Shown piece after piece: positions 39,901-52,067 of a stretch of DNA of 64,000 bases. A program made the position numbers and the translations under genes. Where the stretch lies: positions 310,001-374,000 of the forward strand of contig JAJKFH010000425.1 in assembly GCA_023333565.1 (NCBI GenBank), written 5' to 3'. The notes beneath the pieces were generated by a model. That model searched no databases and was not told the DNA's origin. It worked only from the letters and a program-made list of their open reading frames with translations. This stretch comes from Puffinus mauretanicus (taxonomy: Eukaryota; Chordata; Aves; Procellariiformes; Procellariidae). How positions within the stretch are numbered: position 1 is the first letter of the stretch; each line of letters opens with the position of its first letter.

Positions 39901-42279
39901 TCATTAGAAGAATAACAGGTAAATGTTAACTGCAGTTTTAATTCCTTTGGAATTTTTTGAAGGAAAAAGAAACCAGACAGAGATAGTATCAACACTCATG
40001 GCTAAAACAGGCATGAAACAGGATTTTTCAATGTAAATGGATGACTTAGCTGCTGAGATTTTGGTCCTGTAATTTTTTTTGTATTCCAAGAAATGTTCTT
40101 AGTCCTTCAGACATTTTTTTTTCCCCATTTGTTTTCCGTGCATATTATTCAGCATTTTTCTAGATTTCAGATCTACACATTTAAATTAAGATTTCTTCTT
40201 GTGCTTGATCCAACAGGGAAATAAATTCTATGGCAACAGACACTGATGTTTTAAACACGTGGTGGGTCACACAAAATATAATGTTCTGGCAGAAATCAAA
40301 GATACTTATTCAAGGACAGACATCTTCCCCAAGGAGAATTAATAACAATACCGGTCAATAAAAGCATTTTATTTGTTTTCAGATTTTACGCAGAGCTAAA
40401 TCTCTGTTATAGATCCCTTTAAAGCCCAGTACAATTCAGTACTTAAAATATTTTATAACAAGTTTCCTATCCATTTTAAAATGAAATATGGTTAGAGCAG
40501 GGTATCAAGGATCCACAACGATTCAAGCATATCTTTTCTAAAGTAACAGTTAAAACTGGGAGGAGAGAGCAGAGATTCAGGAAGCAATGCTAAGGAGCAC
40601 TGAATCATACGTTTCAACTACATAGTAGACTTGAACAGTCTAGTTGTCTCAGGTTTAAGTGAACAACATCTACTAACCAATATAAATTCTAATTCTGTTG
40701 ATTTCTAAGTCTTATTCCTCTCTCTATAGACCTCATCAAAACATCACCGCTCAGAAGAACCGGACATGAATAAATCTTGTTCACTGTACATTTATAAGGA
40801 CATCTGTACTTCGACTGTGTTGTGGTTTTGGGTGCCACCTCTGAGCCAAAATTCATGAAATATCATTATTTTAGAAACAAGAACACAGAGTTAGGAGTTG
40901 CCTGAAACAGGTTATTTACAAGCAGAAGTCAGCATAATGAAAATGCTGTCCACTGATGATCCACTTGTTTCTTGCTTCAAAGTGGGGCAAGATGCACACT
41001 TTATGATGAAATCTACCTCCAGCTTTAGCTGGAATCAACAAAAACATAATAGAGCAAATGGCAGTCAGCACCTCCTACTTTGACCCAGTAGTCCTTCACT
41101 GTTTCCGTACTTCGATATGAAATCGTTAAACATGTATTTTAAATTCCAGTGTATCAGAATACTGATAGTATCTGAAGAAGCCCTGAAAAACAAGCCAATG
41201 TTTGTCTGAGTTGTTGAATTTGTGTTGGAAGTGTTCTGAATACAAGCCAACAGCTTTAACAAAGTCAAGATTCTTGAAAATAGTTAAATCTAAACAAAGA
41301 TTTATTTACATCAATGGGAAAAAAATCATTACTGTGATTATTTACACCAAAAATCGCATTTGAAAGTAGACTTCAGAAAAGTGGTACATATATTATGAAA
41401 CCGTTTAAATAGCTTAAACAGTGCTTTTTTAACTCTCATCAACAAAATATCAGATCAAAATGGCTTGCAGCTGGATTTATGTACAGGTTCTTATAGATTT
41501 ATGGAACCAGAATAAGTCACAAGATTGGTATCTAGTTTTATTTTCCCATCTATAGCACTGAGATACAGATACATATTTTTGTAAAAAAAATGAGATATGC
41601 TGATGGAAAGTATGATGTAAGTGTATACTATAGTTCAGTTGAGGGGTTTTATAAATGCTTTAGTTATGCAAACATAATACTGAAAAGAGCCATTATGCAG
41701 AAAAAAAATCTCAAGCCAATTATAGACAAATCTGAAGTATGGTCTGGTAGCATAGCCCTTTGAGCAGAGGGCACTTAAAAACTGAAGTAAGCCTTATATG
41801 GCCCAGTTACAGAGGAAAAGATTAACCTCTCAGCCCTTATATGCAGACTTAAGAGCACATATTAGAAGTCATTATTGAAAATTTACATAAGTGCAATGAA
41901 AAGCCTGGAGAGTATAGATGCATAAGATCAGAACGTGTGAGCATTTTACTTTCTACTTAGCGTCTATCAACCTGTGGCTGCATTCCTGTAACGCTCAGAA
42001 GGTGGGATCTAAAAAGTAGAACATGTTGTACATTATTTCTTTAAACTTATTATGAAATAATGGTTTGATCAGTACCATTACGTCTTCACATTGAATCCTA
42101 ACATAAAAGTTATTATTGAGTGACTTAATTCTAGTTGTGAGGGTTTATTTTGTTTTACATTTGGAAGAGGCACAAGACTAATTTATATATTTAATATTTA
42201 ATATTTTGAATTATTTGAATTGGTTAACTCTAAATTAAAAAATGGGGGAAAGTGAAGTGTGAAAAATTGCCATCTTTCA
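36908..42279. other. AT-rich non-coding stretch
   Basis: No gene is recognised. A T18 run occupies 37443-37460. A 128-codon open frame at 38999-39385 has no recognisable domain and includes a Phe run encoded by a T homopolymer, so it is taken as chance. A second pair of overlapping minus-strand frames at 39813-40089 is likewise featureless. Confidence 0.6.
37443..37460 (+). repeat. T18 homopolymer
   Basis: Eighteen consecutive T residues. No retrocopy is recognisable on the minus strand, where this would be a poly(A) tail. Confidence 0.9.
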
Positions 42280-42520
42280 CAGCTTTAAAATGTTGGCTCT
42301 GTTGTCTGGCATAATTAAGTCAACAGTCTGCTGGTCTGCTTCCAGGCACTTTGACAACTGTTGTCCCACTGCCACCAGTAAATTAATAGAACTGTGCTTT
42401 TCCCAAGGGGCACTGTATGCAGAATGAGAATTTTCTTGTCCCTTGGTCTGCTGCTGGTGAAGTGGCAATGGGTGGTAACGCTCAGTGGGTAGGAGCTGTC
42501 AGGTCATTTGCTCTATTATA
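42280..42520. promoter_or_regulatory. Candidate conserved non-coding element
   Basis: A stretch of balanced composition with TAATTAAG, AAATTAATAG and CTGTCAGGTCA-type motifs and no simple repeats. It also keeps a 63-codon minus-strand open frame with no recognisable domain. The enhancer-like reading is by eye only; it could equally be ordinary unique sequence. Confidence 0.2.
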
Positions 42521-45415
42521 GTTGGACCATTCACACTATTATAGTTAGATGTGATAACACTTACACCCTTTATCATCAGGGGTTTATTGTATCCCAACTG
42601 TTAGCATTGTCTCTAAGGTAATAGACAACAGCTGTGAAGTGAATTTTTTTCCACAAAACAAGAAGAGAAGAGAGTCGTCTTAGACATTTGCAAGTTGTTG
42701 GGAGTGTTAGAGCTGGTTGATATTCATCAGGTTTTTATTCAGGCTCATAAGATTTAATAAAATCCTTTATTTTAGTTTTGGCTTATACAGCTTTTCATCC
42801 TTGGAGCTTTTTTTAGTTGTCAGCTTTGGGTTTAAATTAATCTGAGTACTACTAGCTTTCATCTGCTTTTTTTGAACTCAAAGTCATAGAAACACTGATG
42901 GTTTTTCTCAGTTCACCGGAAAACTATAGAAGAGTTTAAATTTAGTTTTCTTGGAAACGCAACAGTAGCCACAAGAGTCCATAGGTCTTGGCCTTACCCT
43001 GCACTAGGAAAATAACCTGTAACTAATGTGACTGGGTCAGAATTAATACTTTTGTTGTCCAAGGCTTTATTACACGGAAATAAACAAATTCTTAACAGAG
43101 ATGGATCAAGTAGAAGATGATGACTGCCTACCTAGAAAGAAACCTGGCAGAAAAATTGCAGGGAGTCCAGATTGTACTGGAAGTAGTACTACTGAACAGG
43201 ATAACAGCCTTTGCCCAGCTACTTGTGGCAGAACCCAAGACACTGAAGAGCTTTGTAGTTGGAGCATGACAAATGCTGAAAATTGATTTGGAAGATTCAT
43301 AAATTCCTTGATCCATGCAGGAGTGTCATTTTCATTTAAGAAACCAATCATTAAGTGAAACCATTGTCTATTTTTGTTGCAAGTTTCTATTTTAAAAGTA
43401 AAAGATGTATACTTGAACATCTAACAGTGGGCTAATTGGGAGCTAATTGTTTATTATACACTGGCAATGAGGTCAGTGCTAGGGTTGTGAGAGAAATAGC
43501 AAAAGGCAGGGCAAAGAAACAAAAGAAAAAGAAATATTAATTTTTTTCCTAAATGTCACTGTTACTTAGCAGTGAATGTTAGCAATGTCAGCTGTTCTTT
43601 ACTGTTTGTACAGGACTCCATTCACCACCTGGAACAACACTAATAATACTACAAATCACTAGTTAAAAAATGGTACTGCTCTTACACCTTCTGACAAAGA
43701 AATCAGAAGAAAAAGGAACAGAATGATGTCACTTAAGAAAAAGAGTTTTAAATTATGCACAATTTCTGTTATTATTTTTTTTGCTTATTTCTATTTAGTA
43801 CTCCCCAATAATAATAATTATCCTTAAAAAATCTTTAATCAGGGAAGCAAAATACTATATATTTACCAAAGCATAATTGCCCATCTAAACAACAACAAAA
43901 ATAAAAGCACAAAACAAATAAATTGGTCAAATCCTCACACTTACTTGGACTTTTATTTAATGATTTTCCCTCGTTATATGCAAGTATGATGTTGTGCCGT
44001 GACAGCCAATGTAATCAAATCTTTAAATTTTCCATTCACATTTATTAAATTTTGAGCTTCATTTAGCAGAATGCCAAGTTAAGAAAATAATACAAATCCT
44101 GCTGTTTATTTTCTTATGGTAAATGGGAATGAACTCTAAATAATTAATCCATTTATGTTGGTTTTCCTAAAGACCATACATTAACAACTCTTGCTGTTAC
44201 AATTTTTGGGGTTTACTAATTTGTAGAGGAATTTTGAATATACTGAAATTAAGTTTTGCCTGTTAACGTGAAATAGAGAGAAAAATGTAAACATGAACAT
44301 AGAGATCGTTAACCTTCTATGAACACTGCCACATACCTCCATTCATTGTTATCATCTGTTTCTCTGGGCATTGTCCACTAACTCTACTGGACCTTAAAAT
44401 ATTGTTTTAAATCTAGAAAATACTGTCATATCAGTAAATAATCTGGCAAAAATTTACAATTCCAGCTGAAAATGCTCTCTAGATTTATGCAACGCTTCAT
44501 CTCTTCTTCTGAGTACAAGTATGCTGACATGCCACACTTTTTTTATGCCTCTCTGTTGAATTTGTTTCTTGTAAGCTTTGTTCAAAGGTGTATTAATGCT
44601 GGAAAAAACAGCATTTTTTTTCCTTAAAAACACACTGTAAAGCCAAAGACCAATAATAATGACAATGCTGCTTATGAAATGGCAAGTTTAGAATTATTCA
44701 ATTCATTGTGTCTTGGATTTGGTTTATCCAAAGAGAGAGACCAATTCCAGTGAAGTTCAGAAAGCCCAAGATGCACATCTACTAAGCTCCAAGCAGATTC
44801 ACTTTGATCACTTTGAGGGTTTTTCTTCCAGTTTTATGCACTTAAAGACTGAAAAAGAAAGGTCGTTCTGCTTTCTAGTATATTCTCAGAAATCTCAGCT
44901 GATCCTTGCTAGTCCTCAGAGGTACCATTTTTTAAACATCCCCCTTTTCCTGTCTAATCAGAAATAGAGCTTTCGACATACTGGGGAAGTTCTGATGCAG
45001 ATGCAGGGAAAAACACAGGGAAGATTCACTACTTCTGCTGTAAATAGCTGTGACTTTGGACTAAGAATGGATTCAAACAGGCCAAAAAAAAAAAAAAAGC
45101 CCAGATGATAGACCCATGTAGACACTACAAATTATTGCTACAATAGAAAAGAATGATAAACAACCATAGTGTATCTATAGAGTAAAACGATTGGTACTGA
45201 GGACCCAAAATCCATGTTGTACTCACTATTTCAGGGCTTTTTCTCCAGAACAGCTCTAGTCCCGCCGGTCCCACAGAGTGCATGCCCATTTGTGCCTGGA
45301 GTAGATTAGGTGCACTTCTGGAATGCATTTTTCTGTTGAGTTTTATCCTAAAAGAATCAAGTTCATGAGCTCCAAGACCTCTCCATGATGTAAAGAAAAC
45401 ACTGTAAGTAGAGAT
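42521..45415. other. AT-rich non-coding stretch with one odd open region
   Basis: No gene is recognised. At about 43090-43420, open frames overlap on both strands: 61 codons on plus, 104 and 62 on minus, and a further plus-strand stretch of about 50 codons without a start. None resembles a known protein, and overlapping openness of this kind usually reflects base composition or an old repeat. An A14 run lies at 45084-45097. Confidence 0.55.
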
Positions 45416-45451
45416 GATCAGGTGGTTTGCTACCTAAGCATACACCTGATC
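45416..45451. repeat. 9-bp inverted repeat with paired E-boxes
   Basis: Arms GATCAGGTG (45416-45424) and CACCTGATC (45443-45451) are exact reverse complements separated by 18 bases. Each arm contains the E-box CAGGTG/CACCTG, the core bound by SNAI/ZEB and some bHLH factors. It lies just left of the candidate regulatory stretch at 45485-45850. Confidence 0.8.
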
Positions 45452-45484
45452 TAAACTAAACCACTAGTCTATACATACTGTAAT

Positions 45485-45850
45485 GTAGAACTCCACTGAC
45501 TCACAGCCACACCGGCTGAACCAGAAGGTCAGATCCAAAGCTGCAAGAGTGAAACAATAAGGTTTGCTCAGTAGTGCCTAGGGGTGAGTCAGCTGTGAGC
45601 TGTAAAGAAGAAGTGGGCTTGATTAGCAGTCAAACAGGTTCCAAAGCAGAGGAACAGTTGTCCCCTTTTAAATACTCACATTGACTTTTTGTTGCTTCAC
45701 AAATTGTTTATGAGTGTCTTGAAATATTTAAGATTGTTTTCCTAATTATCTGCTGAGTAATGCCAGCAAATAATTTCTGGCCATAAATCACTCATAAGTA
45801 GCTCATTACAATTAGCTGATAGTCAGAACCCAAGATGTGCTAGTTAATAT
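45485..45850. promoter_or_regulatory. Candidate conserved non-coding element with AP-1/MARE, SOX and homeobox motifs
   Basis: Motifs visible are AP-1 TGACTCA at 45497-45503, TGAGTCAGC (AP-1/MARE-like) at 45585-45593, a SOX-like AACAATAAG near 45554, a Hox/CDX-like CCATAAATCA near 45781, and ATTACAATTAGCTGAT near 45807. Composition is more balanced than the flanks, with no repeats. Function and conservation are inferred, not shown. Confidence 0.3.
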
Positions 45851-46794
45851 TGATCGGATATGTAGGACTGTTGGTGATTACAGGACTTGAGAACTTTCCT
45901 GTTTGTATCTCTGTCCAAAGGGACAGAACATAGCACGGTTGTTTTCCACTAGAAAAAAATCATGAAGTCTCTTATGAAAGTCGGAATAAGGTCATAATAA
46001 GCTGCCTAAAATTATGAAACAATAAAAATATTTTAGATCTTTCTGTAGAGTGAGTAAGCCTATCTCAATGACTTACTCTGATTCACTCTAGAAAAGTTTT
46101 ATGGGAATATGAAGGAATCAGTATATTGATCCTCCATCTTTCATCTAGCTACAGTCTTATGTGTATGTTTGGAAGGGGGCTTGGGAGGTTGAATCTGAGC
46201 ACATCTCAGGTGTACTCAAAAATTTGAGATATACAGCCTTCTGGAAACATGTAACGGTGACCTTCCAGAGTGATTCTGGGAGATGAGATCTGTGAAGAAT
46301 GGGATTGCTTCAAGAAAGAATGGAGGTCTTCCCCACCTTCTCTCCCACTCCTCACATAACTTCAGACTGCTAGGGCAATCGCTAGGACATTTTGGTCTCT
46401 GAATTTAAATTAACCATATGTTTTTTACATGGCTAAGTCCTTCCACAGGACTCAAGATACAGCTAAAACTGAATACTGAGCACAGCAGATCTATAGTATC
46501 ATTCTCAGAAAATGCAGCATCGTTGATATTGTAGCTGCAAGGAATTACACCTGAACTGCGCAAAGACAAAGTTTAGTATTTTCCTCTCTTTTGACCTTAG
46601 TCTGGATTTCAGAGCTGAGGTGATTTTCAGTGTTGGCAGGAAGATAGAGATGGTGGCATCATTGAAATTTATCTCCTGACTTAACTCTCCAAAGAGGTCA
46701 AGGAATTGAATGACAGTCTCTGCCAGGGTCCAGTGGCATTCTGTGAGAAAAATTGGTATTTAAGTCCTCAAAGCAGAATCTTGTCAGAGGCTCT
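45851..46794. other. Non-coding stretch
   Basis: Unique sequence without recognised gene or repeat. It lies between two candidate conserved blocks. Confidence 0.55.
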
Positions 46795-47130
46795 TAATTC
46801 TCCTGCAGGCACTGTAGCATTAACAAACAACTCACAGCAACTTCGATTATAACTGGTTCATGGTGATGTGTCATTCTATTTATGAGCTGTTCATTTCGGC
46901 CAACACAGAGGAACATTTGCTGAATGGAGAAGTATTTGCTACCAGACACAATTATTTTAGCAGAACGTTAATAATGAAAAATCACGGGAGCTTGGAGCCA
47001 CACTCCTTAAACATACTGACATTATGTAATGCTAATAACATTATTTTCCAGGCTAATGCTATTATGTCAGAGAATATCTAATATGTGCAATTGGAAACCT
47101 GCTATTTATTTATCATTTGCATCAAGCCCT
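46795..47130. promoter_or_regulatory. Candidate conserved non-coding element with POU and homeobox motifs
   Basis: A dense run of low-redundancy motifs: TTATGAGCTG, ACAATTATTTTAG, GTTAATAATGAAA, GTAATGCTAATAA, GGCTAATGCTATTATG, and an octamer ATTTGCAT at 47115-47122. The texture resembles vertebrate ultraconserved elements near developmental genes. No open frame in it resembles a protein: the 73- and 103-codon plus frames are AT-driven. Confidence 0.3.
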
Positions 47131-49990
47131 AAAGAAAAACTAAAAACACCTACAAGATTAATTCAGATTCACCATAGAAAAAACAAACTACACATGCGCA
47201 TTCTTTACCAACTCAAAGGAAGAAATTTTCTGAGCTGTTCGAACTTACATATGAAGAACTTATGTAAACTAGTCATGGAAAATGTTACACCCGTTCAGAA
47301 AAGGCTTTTACATTATTTTAAAAAAAAAAAAGCTATTTAAAATCTTCATAATAGAAAACAACCAGGTCCATGATGTGCTGTCTCTTAGCTGCTAGGATAT
47401 GCGATAAGGTCCCTGTTTAATCATGGAGCCTTTTCATTTGTCCTCTCTGTGAGTCTTCCAGGGACAGCTGCCCATAGGAGAAGTATGCTTTGTTTTTCTT
47501 GGTAACTAGCATCCCCTTCCACTACGCAGCTACAGAAATAGCTGGGCCTAGGGCACTGGCAGGAGCTGGATGGCTACATAGCTCTTATGGGCTCAGACCA
47601 CAGCAACCTTCTCCTCTCAGTGTCAGTAACCATCAGGCTTGACCTTGTATGCACCTTTTCAGAAGAACCACCTCAAACTTAATTTGACCATGCATGAAGA
47701 AGTTATATCACAATTTTCATCAAGTTGTTAAAGCATGTCCAAAAAGACTTTCTAGTCTGGCAAACTCAGGTTTGAAATGGAAGCACTGGACTGAGGACTA
47801 AGAGAAGAGTTATTTTTCTCACTGGATTGTCAGTAAAAAACACAGCACTAGAGTTCCTATAAAATCTTAAAATGACATTAAAATTCTGCTTCCACTGTTC
47901 TGGTAGTATAGCCTTTTAGGCCACAAAGGCCATGGTAGTTTCTATATTTGAATATAAGTTCCAGTGAACAAAGTAAAAGAAATAAATCCTTTGTAATCAA
48001 AAGGGATGTGGGGAATGGACAAAAGTAATTTCCTTCATTTTCTATGTACCATATAACACTTTTCTGAAATTAGACTTTGGCAACTATATGATTTATATAA
48101 TAATAGTTTACGTATCATGAATAGTACCCATACTATATCTACAACAGCATCGTGCTTTTTCTAATGACTTTTCTGTTATTCCTTAAGTTTTCATTTCAGT
48201 GGGCATTGAGAATATAGAACAGCTGGTCGTGTCTAATAATTTTAAAGATGCACACATGCTTATTTATTTTGTGCTCTCTTGGTAATTTAGGAACATACTA
48301 GCTACAAAGAAAAGAGTAATCTGAAAACAAGGTATTTGGAAAACAACTCAGAAAATAACATTTTCTAAAATTTGCGTGGGGTTGCAAAGCTTACTATCAG
48401 ACAGACAGATTAACTATTACTTTTGAAAGCAAATAGCTTTCATCTGAATTTAAATGCTCAGAGTTGATTTAATTACACGTACATGATATAATTGAAGTAT
48501 GTTACACAGCCTCCTATTATTCATTATTGTAATAAGCAAAAGCGTCTTAACTATGTAAATTAAATGTAGTTAAATATAATCAATTTAAAATATAACAAAA
48601 GAGTCAGTGTTGCTTTATTTTTCATAAGAACTGCCCTTTCTTATCTTTGAAAAATAGAAATTATACAAAACACCCATTTTTATAATGCTTCACAAAATTG
48701 CTTAGTAACATTCTAAAACTTGTAAGCAAATCAAAAGGAAGAAGATGGCATAAAAATATATTTTTTTATATTATGATTTTAATCTAACAAGGACTACATG
48801 AGATTCAGTACTAATTCTGCTAACTCTCCTTTAAGAGAAGAAGTCTCTTTTATTCAGAAAAAGGTAACCTAAGCTATTGGTGTATAAACTCTAGGTTTAT
48901 GCTGGTTCATAAATTTATAAGAAAAACAAATATTTTTCCAAATTACACCATTTAAAATTTATAACTATATAAAATGTTGAGTATACATGATGTTGACTTT
49001 GTGATAGTTGTATAATTCAAACATCAATGTTGCTATTGTCATCCCACAGTTTTTCAGCGCTGTTACTTGTAGCAAATGAAATCTGCTATCCCCACCCCGC
49101 CCCCAAACAAACAAAATCCTCAACCCAGCAGCAATAAGAACTTGGCACTAATGCCATAAGCCAGATTCTAGGAATGGGGAGCTCATTAGACATTCATACA
49201 GTCAAATGCAGGTTTGCAGGAAAGTATTTTCATTTTCATTTGAACAGATTTGCAGTTCTTCATTATCTGAGAATATAATAATGTTTTCATTTTAGCCAGA
49301 TGTTCTTTGTTTTCCTATATATAATGTAGGGAGCATTTATTAAACTATGTTCTTTAAGACTTCAGTTTAATGGAAATAATCAAATTTTTTTTTTAATGTA
49401 TTTTCCTTTTTCCCATTGTTATCCACCATGTCTCTGTCTATTTTCTGACCTTTTCCATTTCTTCTAATCTACCTTCAAATTGATTTCTTAATTCTTCATC
49501 CTGTCTCAGCAAGGTGAGAAATCAACATGGCTGGTTTATTAGATAAAATTACCCAAATCCATCGAAGAATCTTATTTATATTTTAAACACTTTGGCGCTC
49601 ACTAGATTGATCTTATTCTTAGTATATTTTACACTGCTTGTTAAGTTACCTCACAAAAAGGACTTCCCTTAGCCAGGCAGTCATATAACACTGCGGTCTG
49701 TCTCCACAGTGACACCTACAGGGTGGTCTCTATTTCACTGGCTGACTTCATGTCACTGTCTCATTGCTAGGGCTGTTCTTATTGCTTTACTCTCGTAATT
49801 ATTTATTTAACCACTTTGGATTCTTGCTATCACCCATGGATTCCTCAGATAAGTTTTAAATCCAAGCAAGTAAGCATATTTTTGAAGGCTAGAATGTGCT
49901 TTCTTCGGCCAAAAGAAGAACGTCTTAAGATTTGGGATACTTCCTGCCACATTTTGGCTAGAATACGGAAAAAGGCATCCAAGATTTTTC
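47131..49990. other. AT-rich non-coding stretch
   Basis: No gene or repeat family recognised. Several very AT-rich patches occur (about 48480-48600 and 48900-49000). A C-rich patch lies at about 49090-49110. Confidence 0.6.
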
Positions 49991-50250
49991 ATATGGGATA
50001 TTATAATTATATGCTAATTACATCCCACTAATTACATTTGAGTAGGCACCCAAGGATGATTCATGTTTAATGATTCTGCGGGCATCCTCCCTGTGACACA
50101 TTTTTCCAGATTCTTTAAAACCATTGTTATTGTCATTAATATGCATAGCTATGTTGAACATGAGCCTTTATAATTAATCACTAGACTGGAGTCTTAAGAA
50201 AGTTGGCAAAAACTGTCACAATTTATCATTGTTCTTTAGAAAAACATAGG
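49991..50250. promoter_or_regulatory. Candidate conserved non-coding element with SOX/POU-type composite
   Basis: ATGCTAATTA at 50011-50020 and ACTAATTACATTTG nearby give paired homeobox cores. A SOX-like CATTGTT at 50122-50128 is followed by ATTAATATGCAT at 50135-50146, close in form to a SOX-POU pair. ATAATTAATCACT follows near 50172. Repeats are absent. The reading as a developmental enhancer is by eye. Confidence 0.3.
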
Positions 50251-50589
50251 TATATGTGAGCTCTAATAATAGGACAACACATGCTAGGAGCAAAGTTAGT
50301 CCATTCACACAGCAGAAAAAACAGATCTGCAGTGTATGAGACAAAACCTAAAATCATCTGGCAAGTCAAACAGGTAAAATAATTCCTGTCTGGATTAGAA
50401 ATATTTGAAGTGTTTTCTACTCAGTTAAAGGCTTATATGTTCATATGTTGGGGTTTTTTTTCATTCTACACTTTTCAAAATTTCTCTATAGGCACCTCTC
50501 CTTTCAACATATCTCTTTAGCAAGAGCAATGCACTTCCTGAAGCCTATATTGAGGTGAAATATCATTAACTTCGTTTAGACTTTCTAGT
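50251..50589. other. Non-coding stretch
   Basis: AT-rich unique sequence between two candidate conserved blocks. Nothing is recognised in it. Confidence 0.55.
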
Positions 50590-50840
50590 GAGAAATGACT
50601 CATTACACACTTATGGCGCACTGCAGAAGACCTGGGAGGCATCCTTCCTTTCTTGGGACGCCTCCTGAAGCTTTCAGGAGAGCTCGGGCAGCCATTGACT
50701 GTGTATACTGCTGTTGGTCACCTCTGTTATCCAGGGACCAGTTGTGATGGATGGCACCTTGAATTGCAGATCATTTAGGGAGTGCAAACTGCTCCCTCTC
50801 TAAAGCAAATGCTATAATTAGTTTGGTTTGTCAAGCTGAT
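50590..50840. promoter_or_regulatory. Candidate conserved non-coding element with hairpins
   Basis: This block is clearly less AT-rich than its flanks and has no open frame of note. It contains a perfect hairpin at 50662-50680 and a second short inverted repeat, GGGAG (50778-50782) with CTCCC (50792-50796). Between and beyond them lie ATTGCAGATCATTTAG and AAATGCTATAATTAG. The texture resembles vertebrate conserved non-coding elements. No precursor-like long stem is visible, so a microRNA is not called. Confidence 0.3.
50662..50680. repeat. Perfect 8-bp hairpin with 3-base loop
   Basis: CTCCTGAA (50662-50669), loop GCT, then TTCAGGAG (50673-50680), an exact reverse complement. Confidence 0.9.
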
Positions 50841-51179
50841 GCTTATATTTTTTTGTTCTCTTGCTCTCTTGTCTCTCCCTCTTGTTCAAATTATTCTCAC
50901 ACTCCTTTCTACAGAATAGGACAACTTTAACAGCCAACTAATTTGCCTTTCACCCTGCCCACTACACCCCAAAGAACACATACAGAGCAGATTAACTCAT
51001 TCTTTCATGAGGTAAAAGAGATGGATGTGAAAACTGTCAGATTAAGAAGGGAATTGACCTCAGATTAGTTTCCTACACAACTAGTCTGACTGATGGGAAC
51101 AGAAAACCAGTTGCCTCTGTTTCTTTGCTTAATTGTAAAGAAGCAAGTGAATTTTACATCAGTTCTGAAATATGAATTT

Positions 51180-52067
51180 TAAGGAATCTGCATTGCCCCC
51201 TCTTGGTAATGTGACTTGAGCAACAACAGATGAGAGAGCGCCCAAACACGGTGTGTGCATACAACACCCAAACTTGTCCATTCTGAGGGGGAATTTGCCC
51301 TTCTGACAAGGTGGTGAAGGTTGCTTAGGGTGGCTAGCAACAAGCGAAAACGTGCAGTTGTGGGGAGAGACCTTCTAATGAGAAAAGGTTAATAGGTCAA
51401 CCATCCCAGCCTGGCACAAGGCGGTTATATGACCAGTCCTATGATAACCCAGGGGAACAGGGACACTCTCTGCATGTGCACGGGGCCTAGCAGGGGCTTT
51501 GTCACTGCTGCACATGACAGATTTAAACCACTTGAATTGAAAGTTTTTTTCCCCAAAAAAAATTTCAGGTGAGTGAAGTTAATGCTAATAGCACCATGGC
51601 TATCCCTTGGATAAAGTCCGGATTTCACATAGATCTCTGTTTTCAGCTGTTTCCTGATGACAAAACCAACAGCCTTCTTGTTCTCCTTCAGATCATCCTC
51701 TGGGGGTGTCATGGTCACCTCACACTTGGCAGGAAGAATTTAGTTACCTGACTGCTATGGCTGGAGCCAGCACTTCTCAGCACCCCAGGGTGAACACACA
51801 GGGATTGCTGCTGCACATCATGTCCTCTGGGAACTGCACCTCATCCCTGAATACTTTGTGACACCTGTGCTCTTTTATTCTTGTTCTCCTAGGTTTTAAG
51901 GAAGAGAATATCCCACCCTCCTTTTTCTTTGTACAGTTAATGAACAGTAGAATTCTGCTGAATGTTGGTATCAAGTACAGGTCCAAACTTACTTGTTTAA
52001 ATGTCTGTGAACAAAGAGAAGGAAAGACGAGGCTGCTAAATGTGCAATGAGGTACTGTACTTTTCAC
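51180..52067 (-). other. GC-richer block with possible decayed coding remnant
   Basis: The block stands out from its AT-rich surroundings. On the minus strand a 97-codon frame (51718-51425) has a natural-looking composition. It opens with an acidic and basic stretch (PPEDDLKENKKAVGFVIRKQ), has two N-glycosylation sequons (NFTH near residue 47, NSSG near 61), and ends in a hydrophobic segment (LFPWVIIGLVI) at residues 87-97. Just upstream in another frame, 52067-51777 ends in DEVQFPEDMMCSSNPC. This arrangement could be a broken piece of a single-pass membrane or secreted protein, separated by a frameshift. I do not recognise the family. There is no poly(A) tail or clear splice signal. The alternative is an old retroelement fragment or chance. 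Confidence 0.25.

Noticed and set aside
50590..50840. Possible microRNA precursor
   Set aside because: The hairpins are only 5-8 bp long with small loops, and no roughly 30-bp imperfect stem is visible.
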